Shown: positions 17,404 through 27,161, counted from the stretch's first letter. The stretch: 64,000 nt of DNA from Corynebacterium timonense (GCF_900105305.1 NZ_LT629765.1:1054001-1118000); one strand, 5' to 3'. Program-made: numbers and translations. The notes: generated by a model not told the origin, from the letters alone.

Positions 17404-18302
17404 TGTCTGATCTGATGTAGTTGGTCCGGTTCGGCTTGGGAAGTAGGCCGTGTTGGCGGCCTGTTTTGGTCCGTTTCAGCGCGCAAAATTAGGCCACTTC
17501 TCCATGTGGCTGTGACTGGTGTGGCCCCTTTTTGGATAGAGAAAGGGCCATGCCGATAACCATCCCCCAGTAGGTTTCTGTTCCTGAGAAATGTCCCGCC
17601 TTCGTTTATTCGCGAGGTTCGGGACGTGGATGTTTCAGGAAAGGACCAGAAAGTAGATGACGATCAGCATGACCACGATCGAAACTATCAGGCAGCTCGA
17701 TGACGAGGGAATGTCCAGACGAGCGATTGCCAAAGCGGTAAACGTGGCGCGGGCCACGGTCGATAAGTACGTCAATCAGGAAGATTTCAGCCCCACTCCG
17801 CCGGTGACGGTGCGTAAACCCGGCTCGATCGTGCTGGGTGAGACGCTGTGCGCCGTGATTGATGGTTGGTGTGAGAATGATCAGCGCATGCCGCGAAAGC
17901 AGCGCCACACCGCGCGACGCATTTGCGACCGCCTCGTCGACGAGCACGGATATACCGGCTCGTATTCCCCGGTTCAGCGCTACGTCAAGCAGTGGAAACA
18001 GGACCACACATCCCCAGGGGATGGGTTCATGGAGTTGGAATGGTCACCTGGGGTCATCCAGGTCGATTTCGGCCAAGCCGAGGTCGTTATGGCGGGAACT
18101 GCTAAGGTGGTGCACCTTTTGGTGGTAACGTTTCCGTACTCGAATATGCGGTTTTGCAGGGCGTTCGCCGGAGAGACCGCCGAGTGCGTTATCACCGGCC
18201 TGTTGGACGTCATCGACACCGCCGGCGGGGTGCCGAGAGAGATGGTCTTTGGTTCGCCCCGGGTTTAATAGAGGGTAGGAATTTGGAAAAGGAGCCCTAC
18301 AC

Positions 18303-18615
18303 ATGCCCTCGAAGTACACGCCTGAGTTGAGGCAGCGCGCCATCGAACTGGTGCTGCACGCGCAAGCTGACCCTGACACGTCTCGTGGTGCGATATCCCG
18401 CATCGCTGTCGAGCTCGGAATGAGCAAGGAAACTCTGCGCGGCTGGGTCCGCGCTCATAAACAATCCGGCGCGGCAACCCCGGGTTGAATCGGTGGATTG
18501 TGCAGCAGAAAACCGCAGACTGCGAGCTGAACTGATTGAAGCGAAGCGCGCCAACGAGATTTTGAAAAGAGCATCAGCTTTTTTCGCGGCGGAGTGCGAG
18601 CGCCCACACACGTAG
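18303..18615 (+). pseudogene. IS3-family OrfA with frameshift
   Basis: OrfA supplies the DNA-binding part of the transposase. It starts MPSKYTPELRQRAIELVLH and has an HTH (AVELGMSKETLRGWV). It then hits TGA at 18486-18488. The proper leucine-zipper continuation (AAENRRLRAELIEAKRANEI) lies in a different frame from about 18480 to the TAG at 18613, so one frameshift near the CCCCGGG run has broken it. Confidence 0.8.
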
Positions 18616-19521
18616 TCGTCCGGTTCATCGACGACAACCGGGAGGAATTCGGGGTCGAGCCGATTATTCGCGCCCTTTCAGCAACCGACGCGACAATCGC
18701 CCTGAGCACCTACTACGCCCACAAATCCCGGCCTGAATCATCTCGATCTATCCGCGACCGACAACTACGCAAAGCTTTGCGTGCTATCTACGACGACAAC
18801 TACTCCTGCTATGGAGCGCGCAAACTATGGGCCGAGGTCAATCGCCGAGGCGATGTCTGTCACGTCGCCCGGTGCACCGTCGAGCGTCTCATGGCACTCG
18901 ACAACATCCGTGGTATCCGGCGCCGGAGGAAAAGGCCTTCCACCCGTGAGCGCTGCCCCCGATAACTGCCCAGTCGACTTGGTCGAGCGCGACTTTTGTG
19001 TCGATGCGCCGAACCGGCTGTGGGTCGCGGATATCACATACATCCCCACGCGTGCCGGGTGGGTGTACGCCTCGTTCGTCCTCGACGCGTATACCCGGGA
19101 GATTGTTGGCTGGCAGATCACCAACCACATGCGCACGTCACTGGCTAAAGACGCACTTGACATGGCCTTGTCAGCGCGCCTGCGTGCCGGTGAAGATGTC
19201 TCCGGTCTGATCCATCACTCAGACAGGGGCGTGCAGTACAGGTCGGTCGTCTACGGAGAGACCTTGGCCCAGTCGCAGGTTATCGCTTCGGTTGGCTCGC
19301 GGGGAGACTCCTGAGACAACGCGATGGCAGAAGCGCTGAACTCAGTGTTCAAAGCTGAACTCATCGACCGTAGGACCTGGCCGGCACTGCGAGATGTTCT
19401 CGTCGCGACGTCGACATGGGTCGGCTGGTACAACAACCGCCGCTTGCACTCGGCGCTAGGGTACCGCCCACCCCGCCAGGTCCATCAGGAATACACCGCC
19501 GCGAACACCCAAGCGGCCTAA
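18594..19521 (+). pseudogene. IS3-family OrfB (DDE integrase) with frameshift and stop
   Basis: OrfB carries the rve catalytic domain. The DDE residues are recognisable in WVADITYI, HHSDRGVQY and NAMAEALNSVFKAEL. A frameshift lies near 18930 (RRRKRPS becomes GKGLPPV) and an in-frame TGA at 19312-19314 replaces the usual Tyr in SRGDSYDNAMAE. The end is the usual YNNRRLHSALGYRPP. Confidence 0.82.
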
Positions 19522-20461
19522 TCGACAACAATAGGACCCTCTACAAAACTCGGGGCTTGACACTTCGACAACGCCACCGCCATTGGGCGCCGCTTGGGTC
19601 CCAACGTGGTGGAATCCGAACTCTTCGCCGCGTTTAAGGCGCACTATCGGACGAAGGCTCGCTACTGCAACCCGTACTCGGGCCATGAGAAAGGCAACGT
19701 GGAAAACGCGGTCGGTTTCATCCGGCGCAACCTGTGTGTGCCTGTGCCTGAAGTAGCCAGCCTGGCGGAGCTAAACGACTATCTCAGCTCCGGGTGCGCC
19801 GCGTTTGCCGACCAGATCCACTACAAAAAGTCGGCCACGATCGGGGAGCTATTCCAACAGGATCAGCAAGCGCTCAAAGCGTGCCCGTCGGTGAGGTTTA
19901 ACCCGGTGCGCTTCGAAGTGCGCCGCACCGATAAGACCGGGGTCGTCACAGTCGGCGGCAATCGCTACCTTGTGGGCCCTGCCTGGGCGGGAAGGCAAGT
20001 CACGGTGGAGCTATCGCATGACACCATCACCGTCTTAGACGACAACGCCCGACGCATCGTCGCACTGCCACGAGTCTTCGGCACCACAGAGGAAACGGTG
20101 ATCAACCCACTGAGTGTTTTGCCTTCGCTGGCGAAAAAGCCCGGGGCGTGGGCGAACTCACCACTTCGCCGCCACATGCCGGACGCTGTCGTGGGCTATC
20201 TCGACGCAGCAGATGCGACAACCCGCAGGGAGTTTTTCACCCACGCCGAAACCACCGCCACAGAATGCGGATTCGACACCACCGTCACCGCTGCCGCGGC
20301 ACTGCTGGAAACCAACGCGACACCGACCGGGCCACACCTCGGCATCGCCGCGCGCTACAGCGCCCCACCACCAACACAGCACGCGCGAGCGAATCTCACC
20401 ACCTACGATCAGCTGCTCGCCACCAGCACCACCACACCTGATCATGAGGAGGAGACCTAAA

Positions 20462-21202
20462 ATGAGCACCGACACCACCAACAGCAAAGACCGCGTGGTG
20501 GCACTCGGTCGCCAGCTCTACCTGACCACCGCGGTGCTACGCGAATGCGCAGACCATGCCACCCCACGCCAGTGCGACATACTCATTGAGCTTTTCGAAG
20601 CTGAACTTGAATCCAGATCCGCATCTAGAGCGCGCCGCCTGATGCACCGAGCACGAATCCCGGTACGAAAAACTCTCGACAACTACGACTGGTCCCCGGT
20701 AACTCTGCCCGCCGACATCACCCGCGAACACCTCACCACCCTCGACTTCCTCAACGGATGTGAAGACCTCGTCTTCTACGGTGATGTCGGCACCGGCAAA
20801 ACACACCTCGCCATCGCCCTGGTCACCGCGGCATGTCTCAGAGGCACTCCTGCAAGGTTTTTCACCGCCGCCAGCCTGGTCGACCATCTGCGCAACGCAA
20901 AACTTGTCGGCAAACTCGACAAAGAACTCGCACCCCTCGGCAAAAACGAACTGCTCGTCATCGATGAACTCGGCTACATCCCAATCGACACCGACGGGGC
21001 GAGGCTTTTATTCCAAGCCATCGCCGATGCCTACGAACAACGCAGCCTCATCATCACCACCAACCTCGCGTTTTCCCAATGGGGCCACGTCTTCGGCAGC
21101 GACGACATGGCAGCCGCCGCAATCGACCGCATCGTCCACCACGGCCGCATGATCACCTTCACCGGCCAGTCCTACCGCATGGCAAACGCCCTGATGAAAT
21201 AA
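20462..21202 (+). CDS. istB: IS21-family helper ATPase IstB
   Basis: A 246-residue AAA+ ATPase that assists IstA in target selection. Walker A is GDVGTGKTH (about residues 109-117), Walker B is LLVIDELGY, and sensor 1 is ITTNLAF. The gene begins 1 bp after the istA stop, with GAGGAG upstream, as usual for this pair. The frame is intact even though istA is not, so the protein could still be made and could act with a related IstA elsewhere in the genome. Confidence 0.92.
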   Translation: MSTDTTNSKDRVVALGRQLYLTTAVLRECADHATPRQCDILIELFEAELESRSASRARRLMHRARIPVRKTLDNYDWSPVTLPADITREHLTTLDFLNGCEDLVFYGDVGTGKTHLAIALVTAACLRGTPARFFTAASLVDHLRNAKLVGKLDKELAPLGKNELLVIDELGYIPIDTDGARLLFQAIADAYEQRSLIITTNLAFSQWGHVFGSDDMAAAAIDRIVHHGRMITFTGQSYRMANALMK

Positions 21203-21464
21203 CCCGAAAACCCAGCAACGCCCAAACGGCCCAAAACCACGCCACCCCGGCCTAAAAAACCGCGCCGAAACGGCCTACAACAACTTGACAAAACACAAAC
21301 GGCCGGGGCGGAGGGCGTCGCGGAGGGGTAGACGAAGCCATGCGCGGACACCCGGCCAGCCCCGGCCGTGGTTACTGTTCACGATGCACTCGATGTATAG
21401 ACGAAGCATGTGCGAGCGTGTTCGTGGGCACCCCCACGTGACACCGCGGAGGGAGGAGAAAGCA

Positions 21465-22859
21465 GTGCCCCAAGTTCCCTTGCAGCCGGGCGAGATGGGC
21501 GAGGTCGCCATCTCGACCCAGACCAAGGCTGACGGCTCGACCGTCTACGTCGGCATCGCGCCAGGTCGCCGCCTCGACGGACGTGCCATCCGTGCGAGCG
21601 GTCGTGGTGACTCCCCCACCGCTGCTCGGCGAGCAACCGCACAGCGGTTCGAGGTGAAGAAGCATGAAACTTCGACTTACTCCGCACCGCGCACCGCATG
21701 AGCCGATGGCAGTAGTGCTGTGCTCTCCCCTGACTCGTCTTTCACCGACCTGTGCCGGGCGTGGTTGACCGACGCTGAGGACGAGGGCCGAGGGCGTCCG
21801 CAGAGCCTCGCGCTCTATCGCGGCGTGCTCGACAATCACATCACACCCCACCTCGGCGAGCTGCGCGTCCGCGAAATCACCGCACAGCGCATTACCGTGT
21901 TCCTGCGCGAGCGGGCACGGTCGGAGTCGCCGAGCGCGGCCGACTCGACCTACAAGGTCATCCGCGCCGCGTGGCGTTTCGCGCAGCGGTCGGGTATCGC
22001 CGAGCGCGATGTTCTCGGCGGTGTCGTGCGACCCGCACGAGATTCCAAGACAGACCTCGGCGAGTACGCGCGCGTTGTCACTCCGCATCAAGCGAAGTAC
22101 TTCTTGGACTTGTGCTCCATGCACTCGCCTGCCCTCGGTCTAGCCATGCGCATCGCTGCGGAGACAGGCGCACGCATGGGTGAAATCATGGCGCTACATG
22201 AAGCCGCGCTCCACCCCGGCCCTGGCCCGTGGATTGAGCTGCGAGGCACCGAGGTGCAGCGCAAGGGCGGTGCAGTGCGAGAGCCCCACGGCAAGACACA
22301 GACTTCCTCGCCTGATGTGTCCGTCTCCGAGCTGGTCATGGACAGACTTTTCCTCGCGGTGGCCGAGACCAAGCGCGTGTGGGGTGGCGCACCGCCCCAC
22401 ACCGACGGTCTTGTGCCGGTGTTCCCGTCGACACGCGGCGGGTGGGCGTCAGTGCAGACCATCAATGCGTAAAGGCGCGCAGCGCTCGCGGACAGTGGCG
22501 TGGAGTGGGTCAGCGCGCGGGCGCTGCGCCGCGCGCTGGCTACATTCACCGCCGCCGGGCAAGGTGACCGGGTCGCCGCCGACCAGCTCGGCCACGCCCG
22601 CGTATCAGTAACCGCGAGGCACTACATCGACACCCACGGCGTTGTCCGCGACGCCGGCCGAGTGCTTTCGCCGCTTTCATCGACAGCGGCGACGAGACCG
22701 AGGAATGAGCCGGGGGGTCGCTCCCCGGAACGGGGACGTGACAATGCCCTCGCGCTAGTCGTGGCCCTGGCCGCGACCCCGCGTTCGGGGGTGGTCAAGT
22801 CGGTTTACACTCCGCGTAACACGGGCTACGAGGTGGCCGATGGCGGCCAAGGGAAATAG
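21465..22859 (+). pseudogene. Tyrosine recombinase (phage or island integrase) with two in-frame stops
   Basis: One frame runs from a GTG at 21465 (well-spaced GGAGG upstream) to 22859, broken by TGA at 21699-21701 and TAA at 22470-22472. The pieces read as an arm-binding N-terminus (GRAIRASGRGDSPTAARRA), a core-binding SAM-like domain (FTDLCRAWLTDAEDEGRG), the catalytic Arg region (AAETGARMGEIMALHEA) and, after the second stop, LGHARVSVTARHYID with the nucleophilic Tyr. The first stop might instead separate a small upstream gene from a GTG start at 21720. The gene ends 85 bp from the 3' end of a tRNA, the usual attachment-site arrangement. Confidence 0.8.
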
Positions 22860-22943
22860 TGCTGCACCAATCCAAAAAGTCAGCAAAGTGTCAACAGTTT
22901 GACTTGCACTCGCGGCGAAAAAGACCTTGACCAGCCACTTCAG

Positions 22944-23017
22944 TGCCCCAGGTGAGACTCGAACTCACACTGGACGGGTTTTGAATCCGTTGCCTCTGCC
23001 AATTGGGCTACTGGGGC
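22944..23017 (-). tRNA. tRNA-Leu (anticodon CAA), short variable loop
   Basis: A 74-nt cloverleaf on the minus strand. Acceptor GCCCCAG pairs with CTGGGGC, the T-arm is GTGAG-TTCGAGT-CTCAC, and the D-arm is GCC...GGC. The anticodon loop TTCAAAA gives CAA (codon UUG). The variable region is only about 5 nt, not the long arm usual for tRNA-Leu; I recall similar short-arm leucine tRNAs annotated in mycobacteria. The base pair closing the anticodon loop is A-C, a mismatch. No CCA is encoded. Its 3' end faces the integrase remnant. Confidence 0.85.
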
Positions 23018-23221
23018 GCTGCGAAAACTATAGCGTAGTCAGCCCGACTGCTATAAATCGTGCGGCCCCGGCAGATACAGCCCTTCGACGCGCCATGCCC
23101 ACCCCCTTCCACCCGGTCACGACATTCACCCAGACATTTGCCAGCCATTACCCGCCGTTTACCTGCATTCTGTGCAATGAGATCGTTCCTGTTCACAAAC
23201 TATGCACAGTTAAGGAATGCC

Positions 23222-25336
23222 ATGTCCCGCCGCTCACGTCTCGTCCCGGCCACCGTTCTGGCAACTCTTGCCATCACCGCCCCCGCAGTCACTCCCGTGG
23301 CTCAGGCCGCCGACACCCCCAACTACTCTTACCTGGATATCTCGGACCACCCGAAAGCACCGCAGCCCGGCTTCCGCATCCACCCCTACCTGCAGAAACC
23401 CGCGTCCGATCAGATGACCCTCAACTTTTTTGGTGAAATGGGCACGGATGCAACCGTGGTACTGACACGCAACGGCCAGGAAGTGGCCACAAAGACAATC
23501 ACGGGTGAGCTCCAGGACCACCTGCGATACACAGAGGCCGAGCGCGACCAGACCATCGAGGGGCTCGAGGCAGGCTCGTGGTTGAAATCCAACAACAACT
23601 ACAAGTACAGCGTGACATTTACGGACCTCACGCCGGGCACAACGTATGAGTACGTCGCAACGCTGGACGGCCGCACAGCAGGTAATTCCTTTACCACCGC
23701 CCCGACCCGCGACCACTGGGATCGCATCCGCATCGCTGCGTTCTCCGACACGGAAACTGAGCCCGCAGGCCGCCCGAAGGTGTCCGGCGCCCGCGAGTGG
23801 GAGCGCAACCGCACATTCGCCGAAGGCTCGCTCGATCGGCCCGGCCCGGGTTCTGCGTGGTTTGAGAAATTCGGCAGCAACAGGCGCCAAGGCACCGATG
23901 AGCCACGCTACCCCCTCACGCAGGACGAAGCGATGAAGTACAACGTTACCGAGATGGCCAAGCAGAAGCCCGATCTGCTTCTCGTTGCCGGTGATCTAGC
24001 TCAAGGTGGCGGCTACCAGCCTGGCTGGGATGAGTACTTCGGCTACCTCGCAGGTGAACACGGCAAACTCGCTGGTACAACTCCCATGCTGACCGCTCTG
24101 GGTAACTGGGAGACTTTCGGCGCGATGAACGGCAACTACCAGGATGCGGAAGGTGTTGCGTGGGGCGCCGCGAAGGGCCGCAAGGCGTACATGACGTACT
24201 TCGACACCTTCGGCTCGGACACGCCGGAGCACGAGGATTCTTATTACCGGGTTGATTACGGCCCCGTCACGGTGATTACGCTCGACTCCACCAACGGCGT
24301 ACCGGATGAGGATGCCGCGACGGAAAAGGAAAAGGACGTCCCCGGCAACGACAAGGACTTCTTCGGCGCTTACGGCAGCTGGGGAACGGACACGAACACC
24401 TCATATACGGCGGAGGGCATCCGCCGCGCGGGCGATCGTACCCAGCCCGATTTCAGCGAAAACTCCGCTCAGTGGCTGTGGGCGGAGAAGCAGCTGTCCG
24501 ACGCCCGCGATAAGGGCCAATTCATCATCGTGCAATTCCACCACACCCCGTACTCCTCGGGCGTGCACGGCACCGCGACAGCGTCGGCAACCCCGGACGA
24601 ACAGCCTGGGACCCCAATGCGCATCTACACCCCGATGTTTGAAAAGTACGGTGTAGCGGCAGTCATCACCGGCCACGACGAAATGTTCGAGCGTTCGTGG
24701 ATCGACGACGACGGCGACGGGATCGGCTTCCACAACTTCGACGTCGGTGTCGCGGCCGACGGGCTGCGCGGGGACTACCGCGTCCAAAACGAGGATGGCG
24801 CTCTCGAGCCGGTGGAGTTCAACTCTTACCGCGAATGGATGGCGCAGTCCGATGAACCCGAAATGTGGGTTGACGACGAAAACGGCGTTCGGCAGCTCAA
24901 GGACGGCGGTAAACACTACGGCCACCTGCAGATGGATATTGCGCCGGTGCGGTGCTCAAACGATGTAGTGGCAAAACTCACTACCACCCCCGTCTACCTC
25001 TTCCCCGTGCTGGACTCCGACTACAACCTGGTCGCCGTCGAACGCAGGGTGTACAACGACGTGCAGGAAATCCTGCTGACTAACGACGGCGCCCCGGCAC
25101 CGCGCGGCACCACGTGCGCATCGGGCACCGGTACCCCCCAGCCGTCGTCTGCATCGTCGTTCTCGTCGGACAGGAACCTCGCCTCCTCGGCGGCTGTGGG
25201 AGTGGGTGTGATCGCCGCTGTCGTTGCTATGCTCCTTGGCGCCCTCGGATGTGTGGCGCTGAACGCGGAGACCCTCCCGCTCCCGCACGCTGTCACTGAG
25301 GCCCTCAACCAGGCGCGCCGTACGCTTGGGCTTTAA
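23222..25336 (+). CDS. Secreted purple-acid-phosphatase-like metallophosphoesterase
   Basis: A 704-residue exported enzyme likely to release phosphate from organic esters outside the membrane. A Sec signal peptide (residues 1 to about 30, ending VAQAA) is followed by a fibronectin-like domain (TYEYVATLDG), then the calcineurin-like metal-binding series: AAFSDTE, VAGDLAQGGG, LGNWETF, QFHHTPYSSG and ITGHDEMFERS. GNWE and GHDE deviate from the usual GNHE and GHxH, so one metal ligand may differ. The C-terminus has a Ser-rich linker and one membrane span (about 665-690), giving a cell-surface anchor. AAGGAA precedes the chosen ATG; an ATG about 40 nt upstream is less likely. Confidence 0.88.
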   Translation: MSRRSRLVPATVLATLAITAPAVTPVAQAADTPNYSYLDISDHPKAPQPGFRIHPYLQKPASDQMTLNFFGEMGTDATVVLTRNGQEVATKTITGELQDHLRYTEAERDQTIEGLEAGSWLKSNNNYKYSVTFTDLTPGTTYEYVATLDGRTAGNSFTTAPTRDHWDRIRIAAFSDTETEPAGRPKVSGAREWERNRTFAEGSLDRPGPGSAWFEKFGSNRRQGTDEPRYPLTQDEAMKYNVTEMAKQKPDLLLVAGDLAQGGGYQPGWDEYFGYLAGEHGKLAGTTPMLTALGNWETFGAMNGNYQDAEGVAWGAAKGRKAYMTYFDTFGSDTPEHEDSYYRVDYGPVTVITLDSTNGVPDEDAATEKEKDVPGNDKDFFGAYGSWGTDTNTSYTAEGIRRAGDRTQPDFSENSAQWLWAEKQLSDARDKGQFIIVQFHHTPYSSGVHGTATASATPDEQPGTPMRIYTPMFEKYGVAAVITGHDEMFERSWIDDDGDGIGFHNFDVGVAADGLRGDYRVQNEDGALEPVEFNSYREWMAQSDEPEMWVDDENGVRQLKDGGKHYGHLQMDIAPVRCSNDVVAKLTTTPVYLFPVLDSDYNLVAVERRVYNDVQEILLTNDGAPAPRGTTCASGTGTPQPSSASSFSSDRNLASSAAVGVGVIAAVVAMLLGALGCVALNAETLPLPHAVTEALNQARRTLGL

Positions 25337-25515
25337 GTACCTCTCGTACCGAGCCCGTGCTGCCCGGGCTGCCCGAGCCTTTCGCACACGCACTCACCCC
25401 GCGATCTAAGCACCCGCAACCGGACCGCGGGGGTGCGCGTTTGCGGGCACCTTTGAGGAGACAACGATAACCGGGGCATTCCCCCGCCCCAGCATCGAAG
25501 TGGGCGTCACGGGCT

Positions 25516-25544
25516 TTGTTCAATCGTCACCAAAACGTTATGAT
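25516..25544 (+). promoter_or_regulatory. Probable promoter giving a leaderless transcript
   Basis: TTGTTC (25516-25521), a 17-bp spacer and TATGAT (25539-25544). The ATG of the next gene starts 6 nt after the -10 hexamer, so transcription would begin at or within a base or two of the start codon. No ribosome site is present, in line with leaderless translation, which is common in corynebacteria. Confidence 0.65.
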
Positions 25545-25550
25545 TCGTGC

Positions 25551-26096
25551 ATGCGTAAAATTCTGGCCTCGTCTCTCGCTGCTGCTCTCGTCGTGTCCGG
25601 CTCTGTTGCCGCCGCGGGCGCCCAGGAGGAGGGAAGCAGCGGTTCCAGCCGCCCCACCGAAGAGATTAATCGGATCAAGCAGACTGTTGGCACCCCCTCG
25701 GAGGGCCTGCAGCCCCTCAACCCGGATCCGGCCAACGACCCGCTCTACATCGACCCGGAGAAGAACCCACTCCAGAAGGTCTCCAGCTCCGACATGTTCC
25801 TGGATTGGACGATGGGCTCCTCCGATAGCGGCTTTAAGGAGTTCCTCCAGGGCTTTGCCGCCGGTTCCTCCATCCCGAACACCGCGAACCCGATCGAGCT
25901 ATTAAAGCAGGAGCTGCAGGGCAACCTCATGATGTCGTCCGGCCTGTTCACCGGCGACTTCGCACAGAGCTCTCGAGGCTCCAGCCAGGCTCTGTCGGTC
26001 TACCTTCCGATCCTGATCGGCGCCATCGCCATCGGCCAGCTCATCGAGGTCGTGGTGAGCAACCTGCGCAACGCGGGAATCACGCTTCCGCTCTAG
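25551..26096 (+). CDS. Small secreted, C-terminally membrane-anchored protein of unknown function
   Basis: A 181-residue exported protein. A signal peptide (1 to about 27, ending AAAGA) is followed by a polar Ser/Pro-rich region (NPDPANDPLYIDPEKNP) and one C-terminal hydrophobic segment (about 150-170, YLPILIGAIAIGQLIEVVV). It probably sits on the outer face of the membrane. I do not recognise a family. It lies alone between the phosphatase and an amino-acid importer, with its own leaderless promoter. Confidence 0.75.
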   Translation: MRKILASSLAAALVVSGSVAAAGAQEEGSSGSSRPTEEINRIKQTVGTPSEGLQPLNPDPANDPLYIDPEKNPLQKVSSSDMFLDWTMGSSDSGFKEFLQGFAAGSSIPNTANPIELLKQELQGNLMMSSGLFTGDFAQSSRGSSQALSVYLPILIGAIAIGQLIEVVVSNLRNAGITLPL

Positions 26097-26201
26097 CGGG
26101 CTCGACACCACAACAAGGCCGAATAATTCACGCCGCGGGGGCCCGAGGGTTTATTATGCATTCGAGCGTAATTTTTTAACTCAGAAGGTCCCGGACACCC
26201 A

Positions 26202-27110
26202 ATGCACATACGACCAGCACACGCCCGCCGCGCAGCGGCCGCCTGCACCGCACTCGCGGCGGCCTGCGGCCTGAGCGCGTGCGTGACTAACCAGGAGGGT
26301 GGCCTGCCCGAGGGGTGGCAGTCCGTCGACCAAGAGACCGTGCCCGAGATCGCCGCCATGGTCCCCGAGGAGGTCGCTGAGGACGGAAAACTCTCCATCG
26401 GCACCAACCCTCCCTTCGCCCCCTTCCAGTTCAAAGACTCACAAGGCACCTTGATCGGCTTCGAGCTCGACCTTGGGCGCGCCGCCGCGACCGTCATGGG
26501 GCTCGAATTCGACCCGCAGGAAATGGACTTCGCCATGATCCTGCCGGCCGTGCAGGCGGGCAGCCTCGACGCCGGGATGTCGGGCTTTACCGACAACGAA
26601 GAGCGCCGGCGCAGCTTCGACTTTGTCAACTTCCTCTACGCCGGCATCCACTGGGCCGCCCAGCCCGGCACCGACGTCAACCCCGAGCACCCCTGCGGGC
26701 TGACCGTGTCCGTGCAGCGCACGACCGTCGCTGAGACGGACGATGTGCGCCCGAAGAGCGAGGAATGCGAAGCGAGCGGCGAGGACCCCGTCACCGTGCT
26801 GGCCTTCGACACCGCGGACAACGCGGCTCTTGCCGCCCTCGTAGGCCGCGCCGACGCCGTCAGCGCAGACTCCCCCGTGACGGCCTGGGCTGTCGAGCGC
26901 TCGGACGGGGACCTCGAACTCACCGGCGAGATGTTCGACGCCGCGCCCTACGGTTTCGCGGTAAGGAAGGACTCCCCCCTCGGCCCGGCGCTCGCCGCTG
27001 CCATCCAACATCTCATCGACACCGGCGAGTACCAGCGCATCCTCGCACAGTGGAATATCCAGTCCGGTCTCCTCGACGAGGCGCTTATGAACGAGCAACC
27101 GGTGCACTAG
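26202..27110 (+). CDS. Polar amino-acid ABC importer, substrate-binding lipoprotein
   Basis: A 302-residue SBP family 3 receptor. The signal peptide ends in a good lipobox (GLSAC, Cys about 27). The fold is recognised from LSIGTNPPFAPFQFKD, the DFAMILPAVQAGSLDAGMSGFTD loop and the domain-2 hinge ALVGRADAVSADSPV. The C-terminal MFDAAPYGFAVRKDSPL is typical of glutamine/arginine-type receptors. The ligand cannot be fixed. Two cysteines (HPCGL and EECEA) could form a disulphide in the mature protein. The permease and ATPase genes follow. Confidence 0.9.
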   Translation: MHIRPAHARRAAAACTALAAACGLSACVTNQEGGLPEGWQSVDQETVPEIAAMVPEEVAEDGKLSIGTNPPFAPFQFKDSQGTLIGFELDLGRAAATVMGLEFDPQEMDFAMILPAVQAGSLDAGMSGFTDNEERRRSFDFVNFLYAGIHWAAQPGTDVNPEHPCGLTVSVQRTTVAETDDVRPKSEECEASGEDPVTVLAFDTADNAALAALVGRADAVSADSPVTAWAVERSDGDLELTGEMFDAAPYGFAVRKDSPLGPALAAAIQHLIDTGEYQRILAQWNIQSGLLDEALMNEQPVH

Positions 27111-27161
27111 GCAGCGAAACAGACACACAACCAGACCCAGAAAGGACGGGACACGGCCGCG

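Larger units (their letters stand above)
18250..19562 (+). mobile_element. IS3-family insertion sequence, decayed
   Basis: 1313 bp, with imperfect terminal repeats: left TGGTTCGCCCCGGGTTTA and right (inverted) TGTCAAGCCCCGAGTTTT, both followed by TAGAGGGT. It is flanked by a 3-bp direct repeat CTT (18247-18249 and 19563-19565), typical of IS3 elements. Both transposase frames carry inactivating changes. Confidence 0.88.
17657..20460 (+). pseudogene. istA: IstA transposase gene, split by an IS3-family insertion
   Basis: The first part (17657-18249) encodes an N-terminal HTH (MSRRAIAKAVNVARATVDKY) and the first half of the DDE domain (IQVDFGQAEV). Coding resumes at 19563 with FDNATAIGRRLGPNVVESE and continues to 20460 with the second catalytic region (GHEKGNVENAVGFIRRN). 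Removing the insert and one copy of its 3-bp target CTT restores one frame reading M-V-F-D-N across the join. The reconstructed protein would be near 495 residues, normal for IstA. Confidence 0.9.
17404..21290 (+). mobile_element. IS21-family insertion sequence, interrupted by an IS3-family element
   Basis: The element encodes IstA and IstB in the standard order. The outer ends are related: TGTC...TGATGTAG...GGTTCGGC on the left and, inverted, TGTC...TGTTGTAGG...GTTTCGGC on the right, beginning TG and ending CA as in this family. Without the inserted IS3-like element it would be about 2.6 kb. No clear target duplication is seen at the flanks, so the exact left base is uncertain by about 10 bp. 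The broken istA makes it immobile on its own. Confidence 0.8.

Noticed and set aside
17404..17413. Target duplication of the IS21-family element
   Set aside because: The bases outside the two proposed ends do not match, so no duplication can be claimed.
22944..23017. tRNA-Gln(TTG) on the + strand
   Set aside because: The loop can be read as TTG on that strand, but the T-arm (GTTCGAG) and the acceptor orientation are correct only on the minus strand.
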